Part shown: one piece after another, positions 1 to 5,579 of the stretch
How the letters are laid out: every line of letters starts with the position of its first letter
How positions within the stretch are numbered: the stretch's first letter is position 1
Source of the DNA: VRUE01 sp035554595
GTDB lineage: Bacteria; Actinomycetota; Thermoleophilia; Solirubrobacterales; 70-9
Direction: 5' to 3'
Assembly: GCA_035554595.1 (NCBI GenBank)
Contig: DATMIH010000092.1
Span: forward strand, 1 to 10,634
Length of the DNA: 10,634 bases
The notes under the pieces: generated by a model
What the model saw: only the letters and a program-made list of their open reading frames with translations
Told to the model about the DNA's origin: nothing
Database searches by the model: none
Made by a program: the position numbers and the translations under genes

Positions 1-80
1 CGCCGCCTCGTTTCGAGCTCTCCATCTGCAGGCTTATCGACCGTAACCACGCACGCTTGAGTTCGGCCGCAGATGACCCT
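1..80. other. Left edge, no gene assigned
   Basis: This stretch lies downstream of the glycosylase stop codon. All three plus-strand frames reach a stop here or just inside the glycosylase gene (44-46, 58-60, 84-86), so the end of a plus-strand gene entering from outside is possible but cannot be identified. CATCTGC (23-29) and GCAGATG (69-75) are complementary 7-mers separated by 39 bases; a terminator for the glycosylase cannot be claimed from that alone. Confidence 0.3.
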
Positions 81-980
81 CTATAGGCCGACCGTCCAGG
101 CTCCCGCCAGGCCTCGGAAAGGGGCGTAGGGAGCGTAGAACTCCTCCACCTCCTCGACCGTCGCGCGGCGGCCGAGCCGGGCCAGGCGGCCGACCAGCTT
201 CAGGTAGATCAGGTCGCCGGCCGGCAGCGAGTCGGGGTCGCCGCGGCCGAAGAGACCGAGGCACTGCACGGTCCAGGGGCCGATCTCGCGAATCCGCAGC
301 AAGCGGGCGTCGGCCGCCGGGCGATCGAGCTCGCAGCGGCCGCCCGCGACCTGGCCGGCAACCGCGCGCAGGGCGATCGCGCGCTTCAGCGCCAGGCCCA
401 TCGACTCCAGTTCGACCGGGGCGCGCCCGGCGATCAGCTCGGGGGTGGGGACATCGCGCAAGCCCTCGCCACGGGGACCGAGCCGCAGCCCCCAGCGCCC
501 GACCATGCGGCGCTGAATGCGGGCAGCCCGGCCGGTCTCGATCAACTGCTTGACCACCGCCCAGGCAAGCGCCTCCCAGGCCCAAGGCCGGCGCCGCGGG
601 CGCAGGTGCGGTCGGCGGCGCAGCAGCGGCCCCAACAGCGGGTCGCCCTTGAAGCGACGGTAGAACTCGCTGAGATCGTCATCGACGGCGAGGGCGAAGC
701 GCATCCGCTCCAGCGCCAGCTCCAACTCGGCCGTACCGGCCCGCCGGTCCGGCACTGCCGTCGCCGGCCCGGGCGCGGCAATGGCTTTGGGGTCGAGCGC
801 CTCGGCCCGCAGCGATACCCGGTCCTTGCCCGGTTCCCAGGCCCGCACCAGGACAGGGCTGCCGTCCACGTGCAGGAGACGGGAGGTGACGCCGCGCTGC
901 ACCCGCATCGTGCCGTCCTCGCTGCCGTAGCCCGGCAAGCGGAAGGGCGAGGCCGGTCGTACCTCTACCTCGAGGCTCAC
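81..980 (-). CDS. AlkA-type DNA-3-methyladenine glycosylase (HhH-GPD family)
   Basis: Predicted base-excision repair enzyme that hydrolyses the N-glycosidic bond of alkylated purines in DNA. The 299-residue length suits the AlkA/DNA-3-methyladenine glycosylase II group. Residues 1-75 are a variable N-terminal domain. The helical glycosylase core runs from about 85 to 290. The helix-hairpin-helix is visible as LLRIREIGPWTVQ (227-239), followed by the GPD-type loop LPAGDLIYLK (252-261), in which D256 sits where the catalytic aspartate of the superfamily lies. The basic stretch at 121-131 is unusual and may contact DNA. The start is GTG at 978-980, chosen because it overlaps the TGA of the upstream small gene (GTGA), which implies translational coupling; no separate strong ribosome binding site is visible. 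The family call is secure; exact substrate range is not. Confidence 0.88.
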   Translation of the reverse strand: MSLEVEVRPASPFRLPGYGSEDGTMRVQRGVTSRLLHVDGSPVLVRAWEPGKDRVSLRAEALDPKAIAAPGPATAVPDRRAGTAELELALERMRFALAVDDDLSEFYRRFKGDPLLGPLLRRRPHLRPRRRPWAWEALAWAVVKQLIETGRAARIQRRMVGRWGLRLGPRGEGLRDVPTPELIAGRAPVELESMGLALKRAIALRAVAGQVAGGRCELDRPAADARLLRIREIGPWTVQCLGLFGRGDPDSLPAGDLIYLKLVGRLARLGRRATVEEVEEFYAPYAPFRGLAGAWTVGL

Positions 981-1234
981 CGACCCAGCAGGTGGACGTC
1001 AACCAGAAAAGAGCGGCTGGCGACTACGTTGGGCCGCTCACGGCGGCCGAGGCGGCGAGGGGTGCGCTTGCGGCTTGCGACGGCGGTCACCGCGCGCACA
1101 GCGGCCACTGTCGCAGCGCCCGCCAGCACGCCGCCGGCGGCTGCCACCACCGCGGTCCGCGCCTCATTGCGGACAGCAAGCGGAGCGGGAGTCTCGTGGG
1201 GCAGGACACGAACCGAGACTGTCTCTAGCTCCAT
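977..1234 (-). CDS. Small single-pass membrane protein coupled to the glycosylase
   Basis: An 85-residue protein of unknown function. The start is ATG at 1232-1234, with a GGGTGAG ribosome binding site-like stretch (complement of 1239-1245) four bases upstream. The frame stays open upstream to 1363, but that extension runs through the palindrome and is Cys/Arg-rich, so it is rejected. Residues 27-50 form an Ala/Val/Gly-rich hydrophobic helix, followed immediately by a basic cluster (RKRTPRRLGRRER, 55-67), giving a likely N-out/C-in orientation. The tail NVVASRSFLVDVHLLGR is hydrophobic and looks conserved rather than random, but I have no family name for it. Its TGA overlaps the GTG of the glycosylase gene, so the two should be co-expressed. 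A link to DNA repair rests only on that arrangement. Confidence 0.6.
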   Translation of the reverse strand: MELETVSVRVLPHETPAPLAVRNEARTAVVAAAGGVLAGAATVAAVRAVTAVASRKRTPRRLGRRERPNVVASRSFLVDVHLLGR

Positions 1235-1249
1235 TGAACTCACCCGCCG

Positions 1250-1255
1250 ACTGTA
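1250..1255 (-). promoter_or_regulatory. Possible -10 element for the small gene/glycosylase pair
   Basis: TACAGT on the minus strand fits the actinobacterial TANNNT pattern and lies about 16 bases before the ATG. That would start transcription near the ribosome binding site-like stretch, giving a very short leader. No convincing -35 hexamer is seen at 16-18 bases upstream, so the call is weak. It lies between the palindrome and the gene, where a promoter would be expected. Confidence 0.25.
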
Positions 1256-1305
1256 ACGACGCACCCGGCGAACATCTGAGGCCACCCCGCACATTCCGCA
1301 GTTCC

Positions 1306-1490
1306 AGAAGGCGCTGAACGACTGATTTGCAATTTGCGTGACCGCGGGGGCGTGCCTGGCCAAGCTGGGCGGCGCGTGGGGCCGCCGCGCGTAGCGGCGC
1401 TACGCGCAAGGCCGCGGGCGGCGATCCAGCGCCGCGCCAGGCGCGACATCCGCGGGTGCGGAAATTCGAATCAGTCGTTCAGCGCCTTCT
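1306..1490. repeat. 185-bp imperfect palindrome with perfect 22-bp ends
   Basis: Positions 1306-1327 and 1469-1490 are exact reverse complements (22 bp). Inward the two halves remain alignable almost to the centre: AATTT, CCGCGG, GCCTGGC and GCTGG blocks occur in both arms in the same order. The apex is a perfect 9-bp stem GCGCGTAGC (1387-1395)/GCTACGCGC (1399-1407) around GGC. The centre of the outer arms (1398) coincides with the apex (1397), so this is one foldback unit, not chance hairpins. The right end includes the last codons and TGA of the GNAT gene. It may act as a terminator for that gene and may be a non-autonomous mobile palindrome or a product of replication template switching. 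No transposase, and no convincing target duplication, was seen. Confidence 0.8.
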
Positions 1491-2613
1491 CATACACGCG
1501 GTACTTCTTGACCACCGTGCCGCCCATCCCTTCCATCGCCCGGTTCATCGGCCCGTTGGTCTCGAGGATCCAGCCCATCTCGCCGCCTTCAATCTTGCCC
1601 GGTGCCGCTGCCGTCTCGAGGTGCTTGAGGTAGAGGCCGGCGGCGACGCCGCTGTGGCGGTACTCGTGCTTGACGCCGAGGGCGAAGACGCGTAGCTGGT
1701 CGATCTTGCGCTTGCCGAGCAGGAACTTGAGCCAGCCGAAGGGAAGCAGGCGGCCGTTCAGCTTCGCCATCACCTGGTTGATGTCGGGCAGCGTCAGCGC
1801 GGCGCCGACGACCTCGCCGTCCTTTTCAGCCATGAAGGCCCAGTCCTCGTCGATCACCTGCTTCAGGTTCTTGGCCTGGAACTCGACCTCGGCGTCGGTG
1901 ATCGGGACGAAGCCCCAGTTGTCGCCCCAGGCCTCGTTGTAGACGTCCATGAAGCGGCGCACCTCGCCGGCCATGTCGCGCTTGCGCATGTTGCGGATCG
2001 CGATCCCTTCGTCGTGCAGTGCCTTCTCGGCGGCCGCGTGGATCGAGGGGTCAAAGCGTTCGCCCTCCTTGAGATCGCCGAACTGCAGTTCCCACATCTG
2101 CACGTCCATCGCCTTGCCAAAGCCCTCGGCCTCGATCAGCTCGCGGTAGTAGGGCGGGTGCCAGGGCTCGAGGATCATCGGCCGTCGGTCGTAGCCCTCG
2201 ATCAGGATCCCGATCTCGTCGTTGGTGGTGAAGTCCATCGGGCCGAGGATGCGGGCGCGGCCCTTGCCGCGGGCCCACTCGCTCGCCGCGCCGAGCAGCA
2301 CCGCCACCACCTCGGCGTCTTCCGCGGCCTCGAAGAAGCCGAACATCGCGTCGCTTCCACCCTGGTACTCGTCCCAGCGGTGGTCGACGTGGGCGCTGAT
2401 CCGACCGACCGCCTCACCGCCGCGCTCGGCGATGAAGAACTCGGCCTCGCCGTGCTCGAACCAGGGGTTCTTCTCGCGGTTGAGGAACTCCATCCGCTCG
2501 AAGATCAGCGGTGCGACCCACTGCGGATCGTCGCGCCGCAACCCGAACGGCACCTTGACGAAGCGCTTCAGGTCGCGCTTGTCGCGAACCGGCTTGATAG
2601 TCACGCTCGCCAC
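1471..2613 (-). CDS. GNAT-fold acyltransferase, YghO/bacterial ceramide synthase-like
   Basis: A 380-residue protein of the large GNAT-related family that includes E. coli YghO. Visible family features are GPMDFTTNDEIGILIEGYD (124-142), EPWHPPYYREL (149-159), and a C-terminal GNAT half with VFALGVKHEYRHSGVAAGLY (309-328), where EYRHSGVAAG is the acyl-CoA pyrophosphate-binding loop equivalent. WILETNGPMNRAMEGMG (348-364) and KYRVYEK (370-376) complete the C-terminus. From memory, members of this family act as bacterial ceramide synthase, attaching an acyl chain to the amino group of a sphingoid base. The divergent serine palmitoyltransferase-like neighbour supports that reading, but the substrate is inference. 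The start is GTG at 2611-2613; a second GTG lies three codons later. No good ribosome binding site precedes either, consistent with a leaderless mRNA. The last codons (K-A-L-N-D-stop) lie inside the 185-bp palindrome. Confidence 0.8.
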   Translation of the reverse strand: MASVTIKPVRDKRDLKRFVKVPFGLRRDDPQWVAPLIFERMEFLNREKNPWFEHGEAEFFIAERGGEAVGRISAHVDHRWDEYQGGSDAMFGFFEAAEDAEVVAVLLGAASEWARGKGRARILGPMDFTTNDEIGILIEGYDRRPMILEPWHPPYYRELIEAEGFGKAMDVQMWELQFGDLKEGERFDPSIHAAAEKALHDEGIAIRNMRKRDMAGEVRRFMDVYNEAWGDNWGFVPITDAEVEFQAKNLKQVIDEDWAFMAEKDGEVVGAALTLPDINQVMAKLNGRLLPFGWLKFLLGKRKIDQLRVFALGVKHEYRHSGVAAGLYLKHLETAAAPGKIEGGEMGWILETNGPMNRAMEGMGGTVVKKYRVYEKALND

Positions 2614-2638
2614 GGGACCCGGAACCTACACTTCCGCC
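2614..2638. promoter_or_regulatory. 25-bp divergent promoter region, possibly leaderless in both directions
   Basis: Only 25 bp separate the GTG of the acyltransferase and the ATG of the synthase. On the plus strand TACACT (2627-2632) fits TANNNT and sits six bases before the ATG, the spacing expected when transcription begins at the start codon itself. On the minus strand TAGGTT (complement of 2623-2628) sits nine bases before the GTG. The two -10 candidates overlap by two bases. Neither gene has a Shine-Dalgarno sequence here, as expected for leaderless mRNAs, which are common in actinobacteria. No clear -35 hexamers were found. Confidence 0.45.
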
Positions 2639-3898
2639 ATGAGCGAAACCGCCAGGACCCCCGTCGACGTCTTCGAGAAGGCCCGCAGCCACGATCGCCT
2701 CGAGCAGTTGGAAGCGGCCAAGCAGCACGACCTCCTCCCCTACTTCCGCCTGCTCACCTCGCAGGCCGGCCCGGTGGTCGAGATGGAAGGGCGCGAGACG
2801 ATCATGCTCGGCTCCAACAACTACCTCGGCCTAACCGGCGATGAGCGGGTCAAGCAGGCAGCGCGCGACGCTCTGGAGACCTACGGTACCGGCGTCACCG
2901 GCTCGCGCCTGCTCAACGGGACGACGCCGCTGCACGTGGCCCTGGAGACCGAGCTGGCCGAGTGGATGGGAAGCGAGGACGCGATCGTCTTCTCGACTGG
3001 CTACCAGGCGAACCTGGGCACGATCGGCACGATCCTCGAGCCGGGAGACACCGTGATCGTCGACTCCGGGGATCACGCTTCGATCCTCGACGGCTGCCGG
3101 CTCTCCGGCGCCAAGCTGCGGCCCTTCCGCCACAACCGCATGGACAAGCTGGAGAAGATGCTGCAACGCGCCGCCGAGGACGGCGGCGGCGTTCTCGTCG
3201 TCGTCGACGGCGTCTTCTCGATGGAGGGCGATGTCTGTGACCTGCCGCGCATCGTCGAGCTCTGCAAGGGCTACGGCGCCCGCCTGATGGTCGACGAGGC
3301 GCACGGCGCCGGCGTGCTCGGCGCCCGTGGCGCCGGCGCCTGCGAGCTCTTCGGCCTCGAGGACGAAGTCGACCTGCGCATGGGCACCTTCTCCAAGAGT
3401 CTCGCTTCCTGCGGCGGCTTCGTCGCCGGTCCGGCAGACGTGATCGAGTACCTGCGGATCTCCTCGCGCTCCTTCGTCTTCAGCGCCTCCGCGGTGCCGG
3501 CGGCGGTGGGTGCGGCGCTAGAGGCGCTGCGAGTGATCCGCAGCGATGGCCCGCAGCTCTTCGAGGCCCTGCTCGCCAACGCCGAGTACCTGCGCGAGGG
3601 ACTGCGCCACCTCGGCCTGAAAGTGATCGAGCCGGGGACCCTCCCCGACGGCACGGTGGCGACGACGCCGGTGGTGCCGGTCGTGGTCGGCGATGACTGG
3701 CAGGCGGTGCTGCTCTGGAAGGCGCTCTTCGATGCCGGCGTCTACACCAACGTCGCGATCCACCCCGCCGTCCCGCCCGGCGGCGCTCTGCTGCGCACCA
3801 GCCTGATGGCGACCCACGCGCGGGAGCACCTCGACGGCGCACTGGGAACGATCGCCCGAGTGATCAAGGACTTTCCGAAACTACCCCGGTCGGGGTAG
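2639..3898 (+). CDS. Alpha-oxoamine synthase, serine palmitoyltransferase-like (PLP-dependent)
   Basis: A fold-type I PLP enzyme of 419 residues, close to the 420 of soluble bacterial serine palmitoyltransferase. The family condenses an amino acid with an acyl-CoA/ACP with loss of CO2. Visible motifs: PYFRLL (34-39), GSNNYLGL (58-65), GTGVTGSRLLNGT (83-95), GDHASILDGCR (144-154; H146 is the PLP-stacking histidine position), VDEAHGAGVLG (218-228; D219 and H222), GTFSKSLASCGGFVAG (249-264; K253 is the PLP lysine) and LLRTSLMATH (384-393; R386 is the substrate-carboxylate arginine position). TFSKS-xxx-GGF is typical of serine palmitoyltransferases, whereas BioF and Kbl usually carry LGKA. The ATG at 2639 is preferred because the upstream open frame (to 2222) is antisense to the neighbouring gene and unlike the family. 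Product is probably a 3-keto sphingoid base; BioF-like activity cannot be excluded. Confidence 0.87.
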   Translation: MSETARTPVDVFEKARSHDRLEQLEAAKQHDLLPYFRLLTSQAGPVVEMEGRETIMLGSNNYLGLTGDERVKQAARDALETYGTGVTGSRLLNGTTPLHVALETELAEWMGSEDAIVFSTGYQANLGTIGTILEPGDTVIVDSGDHASILDGCRLSGAKLRPFRHNRMDKLEKMLQRAAEDGGGVLVVVDGVFSMEGDVCDLPRIVELCKGYGARLMVDEAHGAGVLGARGAGACELFGLEDEVDLRMGTFSKSLASCGGFVAGPADVIEYLRISSRSFVFSASAVPAAVGAALEALRVIRSDGPQLFEALLANAEYLREGLRHLGLKVIEPGTLPDGTVATTPVVPVVVGDDWQAVLLWKALFDAGVYTNVAIHPAVPPGGALLRTSLMATHAREHLDGALGTIARVIKDFPKLPRSG

Positions 3899-3904
3899 TT
3901 TCGG
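3875..3904 (+). terminator. Strong hairpin terminator overlapping the synthase stop codon
   Basis: CCGAAACTACCCC (3875-3887) and GGGGTAGTTTCGG (3892-3904) form a perfect 13-bp stem around GGTC. The TAG stop (3896-3898) lies in the right arm, so the hairpin itself encodes the last residues (KLPRSG). No T-run follows, which is common for terminators in high-GC actinobacteria. Confidence 0.8.
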
Positions 3905-3905
3905 G

Positions 3906-3925
3906 CCTGTCCGAAACTGGACAGG
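3906..3925 (+). terminator. Second hairpin directly after the first
   Basis: CCTGTCC (3906-3912) pairs with GGACAGG (3919-3925) around GAAACT. It starts one base after the first stem ends. The octamer CCGAAACT occurs in both hairpins (3875-3882 and 3911-3918), so the left strand of stem 1 could in principle compete with other pairings. It probably acts as a tandem back-up terminator. Confidence 0.55.
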
Positions 3926-3989
3926 TCAAAACGTCCACGAAAAAGATGCTCTTAGCGACCGGCCTGGGGCGACTTTCCATCCGACGGGG

Positions 3990-4019
3990 TTGACTGTCTC
4001 TGCCCCCAACGCATAGCTT
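3990..4019 (+). promoter_or_regulatory. Likely promoter for the mIHF-like gene
   Basis: TTGACT (3990-3995) and TAGCTT (4014-4019) with an 18-base spacer resemble a housekeeping sigma promoter. The -35 matches five of six consensus bases. Transcription from about 4026 would give a leader near 127 bases before the GTG at 4153. That is long for this genome, and I could not recognise a riboswitch in it. The rest of 3932-4140 shows no gene. Confidence 0.45.
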
Positions 4020-4140
4020 GCCCAACGCGCCGACCGCATCCCGGGGCAGGGACGCGAATGGTGGAGCACTCAACTCAGCCAGGCCGAGGTTCGCCCCTCC
4101 GGTTCGGTGCGCAGAGCTACCCAGTTAATGAACCTCGAAT

Positions 4141-4147
4141 GGAGGAG
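4141..4147 (+). promoter_or_regulatory. Ribosome binding site of the mIHF-like gene
   Basis: GGAGGAG lies five bases before GTG at 4153-4155. It is the best Shine-Dalgarno sequence in the window and settles the GTG over other possible starts such as the out-of-frame ATG at 4107. Confidence 0.8.
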
Positions 4148-4152
4148 TCCCA

Positions 4153-4509
4153 GTGGACGCAGCTTCGATCGCCCCTGCTCAGACGACCGCTTCCGTAATC
4201 CAGGCCCCGCAGCACATGCAGGCGCTTGCTCGCGCCAACCGCGTGCGACTTGCGAGAGCGGAGCTCAAGCGCTCGATCGCCCGGGGTGACGTCGACGCGG
4301 CGGACGTTGTGCGCGAGTGTCCCTGGGAGACCGAGAGCATGACCCTGGCCGAGCTGCTGACCAGCCAGCGCCGCTGGGGCCGCACCCGCGCCCGCAAGTT
4401 CCTAATCGGCCTCGCCCTCAACGAGAACAAGAAGCTCGGCACGCTGACCTCGCGCCAGCGCTCGCTGCTCTCCGCCGAACTGTCATCCAGGGATTCGGTT
4501 CTGGTCTAG
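4153..4509 (+). CDS. mihF: Actinobacterial integration host factor (mIHF)-like DNA-binding protein
   Basis: A 118-residue basic protein resembling the actinobacterial mIHF nucleoid protein, which binds and bends DNA and is unrelated to proteobacterial IHF. After a variable N-terminus (1-24), a long charged helix (25-45, RVRLARAELKRSIARGDVD) is followed by a segment matching the S13/H2TH-like part of the family: MTLAELLTSQRRWGRTRARK (63-82). The last part, LGTLTSRQRSLLSAEL (95-110), corresponds to the family's closing helix. CPWE at 56-59 sits where the family links its two parts. In many actinobacteria mihF lies beside gmk; that is not the case here, so this could be a second copy. It is a single-gene unit with its own promoter, and its stop codon abuts the left arm of the 114-bp palindrome. 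Confidence 0.78.
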   Translation: MDAASIAPAQTTASVIQAPQHMQALARANRVRLARAELKRSIARGDVDAADVVRECPWETESMTLAELLTSQRRWGRTRARKFLIGLALNENKKLGTLTSRQRSLLSAELSSRDSVLV

Positions 4510-4510
4510 G

Positions 4511-4624
4511 AGGCCTAATTTGGCAGGGGTTCCGCTTAACTTTTTGGATATAGCGGAGCCTGCTGGCGCCGCAAGGTTGGCGCCCAAAAAGTGCAAGACG
4601 CTCCACCCCTGCCAAATTAGGCCT
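4511..4624. repeat. 114-bp palindrome between convergent genes, probable bidirectional terminator
   Basis: Positions 4511-4530 (AGGCCTAATTTGGCAGGGGT) and 4605-4624 are perfect reverse complements. A second complementary pair follows inside, ACTTTTTGG (4539-4547)/CCAAAAAGT (4584-4592), and the centre is a GGCGCC palindrome at 4565-4570, exactly midway between the outer arms. The left arm starts two bases after the TAG of the mIHF-like gene, and the right arm ends in the TAA of the four-TM gene. Transcripts from both sides would end in it, so termination in both directions is likely. The arrangement resembles the 185-bp palindrome in this window, and CGCAAGG lies just right of the centre in both. 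TAG at 4507-4509 and at 4625-4627 could be a 3-bp target duplication, but this is weak. Confidence 0.8.
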
Positions 4625-5031
4625 TAGCTGCCGAAACGGCCCACCTTGAAGGGCAGGCCTCCAGAGGCCCTTTGGAAGGCGCGGCGGAGGAGCAGGAAAG
4701 CAGCGACAAAGGCCACGGCGCCGGCGGCCAGGCAAACCGCCAGGATCAGGCCACCGAGGTAAAAGAGACCGCCGGTGACGAGCACGAAGACCGTGCCGGC
4801 GAGCAATGTCGTGTGCGAGCGGTAGCCGGCAAGGTGCTCGCGCAGGGAGACCTCGAGGCCGCCGAGGCCGGCGAGGACGACCCCGACCCCGATCGCCGTC
4901 GGACTGCTACTGAAGAGGCCAATCACCAGCATCACGATGCCGGCGAGCACGGTCAGCTCGGCCAGCGGGAAGTTTCCCCACGGTGCCGGCGGTCGCTCCT
5001 CCTGGCCCGGTCTATCGCTCAACGGCCGCAA
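4624..5031 (-). CDS. Four-TM integral membrane protein of unknown function
   Basis: Up to 135 residues, with hydrophobic helices near 22-41, 44-60, 73-92 and 94-115. The loop between helices 2 and 3 (SLREHLAGYRSHTTLLAG, 62-79) looks like a conserved signature, but I cannot attach a family name. The N-terminus (1-20) is polar and Pro-rich, and the C-terminus carries basic residues (LLRRAFQR), suggesting a cytoplasmic tail. The start is uncertain: TTG at 5029-5031, or TTG at 5020-5022. Both overlap the end of the upstream coiled-coil gene, so translational coupling is likely. It is the last gene of the minus-strand series, and its TAA overlaps the 114-bp palindrome. Confidence 0.65.
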   Translation of the reverse strand: MRPLSDRPGQEERPPAPWGNFPLAELTVLAGIVMLVIGLFSSSPTAIGVGVVLAGLGGLEVSLREHLAGYRSHTTLLAGTVFVLVTGGLFYLGGLILAVCLAAGAVAFVAAFLLLRRAFQRASGGLPFKVGRFGS

Positions 5032-5506
5032 GCCGTCCGGATAACGGACATCCGGAGGAGACCTTGACCCGCCACCAGCCCATCAGCATGCCCAGCGGCC
5101 CGAGGCGCGGGCGAGAGTGCCAGTGGCCGCAGCCGGGCTCGCCGACGTCGGCGCGCGAGATCCGCATCCACTTGTGCTCGGCCGGCGCCGTCAGCATCTG
5201 CTCGAGCAGCTCGCGGTTGCGGGTCTCCAGCTCGTCCTGCTTGCGCAGGGCCTCACGGGCAATGGCGATCCGCTCCGCGAGGGCGTCGCGAACTTGCTCC
5301 AGCTCCTCGAGCCTGGCAACCCGGGGGACGGCGAAGCTGGCCGGGACCTCAGTGTCGAGCGTCAGGCGTGGAAAGGCCTCGGCGCAGAGACGGGACAGCT
5401 CGTGCTCGAGGCGGCCGACCTGACGGCGCAGCTCAGCCCGCGCGAGGCGCTCATCGCCTCCCACTCGAAACGTCTTGAGAGTGTCTCGATCGAGCAGATC
5501 CGGCAT
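5012..5506 (-). CDS. Coiled-coil protein with Cys/His/Trp-rich C-terminal motif, function unknown
   Basis: A 164-residue soluble protein. Heptad-like charged segments at about 18-46 and 62-106 predict coiled coils and hence oligomerisation. The C-terminal third is quite different: HKWMRISRADVGEPGCGHWH (111-130), then RPRLGPLGMLMGWWRVKVSSGCP (132-154). C126, H128, H130 and C153 could form a metal site, and the density of Gly/Trp suggests a compact conserved module. I do not recognise a named family. The start is ATG at 5504-5506. Only CAGG upstream resembles a ribosome binding site, but a promoter-like pair lies immediately upstream. The stop overlaps the start of the four-TM gene, so the two products are probably partners, for example a cytoplasmic coiled-coil protein with a membrane anchor. 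Confidence 0.68.
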   Translation of the reverse strand: MPDLLDRDTLKTFRVGGDERLARAELRRQVGRLEHELSRLCAEAFPRLTLDTEVPASFAVPRVARLEELEQVRDALAERIAIAREALRKQDELETRNRELLEQMLTAPAEHKWMRISRADVGEPGCGHWHSRPRLGPLGMLMGWWRVKVSSGCPLSGRLAAVER

Positions 5507-5519
5507 AAACCTGAAATCG

Positions 5520-5548
5520 AGTGTAGATCACGCCGCCGCGGCTGAAAA
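5520..5548 (-). promoter_or_regulatory. Likely internal promoter for the last two operon genes
   Basis: On the minus strand TTTTCA (complement of 5543-5548) and TACACT (complement of 5520-5525) are separated by 17 bases. Transcription would begin a few bases before the ATG at 5506. The 73-bp gap (5507-5579) is the only real gap in the minus-strand series and is more AT-rich than its surroundings. It also holds the palindrome AACCGGTT (5554-5561), a possible operator. Confidence 0.45.
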
Positions 5549-5579
5549 CGATGAACCGGTTAAGAACAAAATGCAGCAG

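Noticed and set aside
1293..1325. A second, inverted gene end reading QKALND-stop on the plus strand, as a possible pseudogene of the acyltransferase
   Set aside because: Codons upstream of the shared 22 bp do not match the acyltransferase C-terminus, so only the palindrome arm is shared, not a gene remnant.
1235..1363. Upstream extension of the small membrane protein frame, giving 128 residues
   Set aside because: The extra part reads through the palindrome arm, is Arg/Cys-rich and has no start signal, whereas ATG 1234 has a ribosome binding site-like stretch.
2222..2638. In-frame open extension upstream of the synthase, adding 139 residues
   Set aside because: It is antisense to the acyltransferase gene and matches no part of the alpha-oxoamine synthase family; MSETAR at 2639 gives the normal length.
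4000..4049. CTGCCCC (4000-4006) and GGGGCAG (4043-4049) as a leader hairpin or riboswitch stem
   Set aside because: Loop of 36 bases and overlap with the promoter spacer; no recognised riboswitch core.
3932..4140. tRNA or small RNA gene between the synthase and the mIHF-like gene
   Set aside because: No cloverleaf, T-loop GTTCNANTC in context or CCA end could be made; only promoter-like hexamers are supported.
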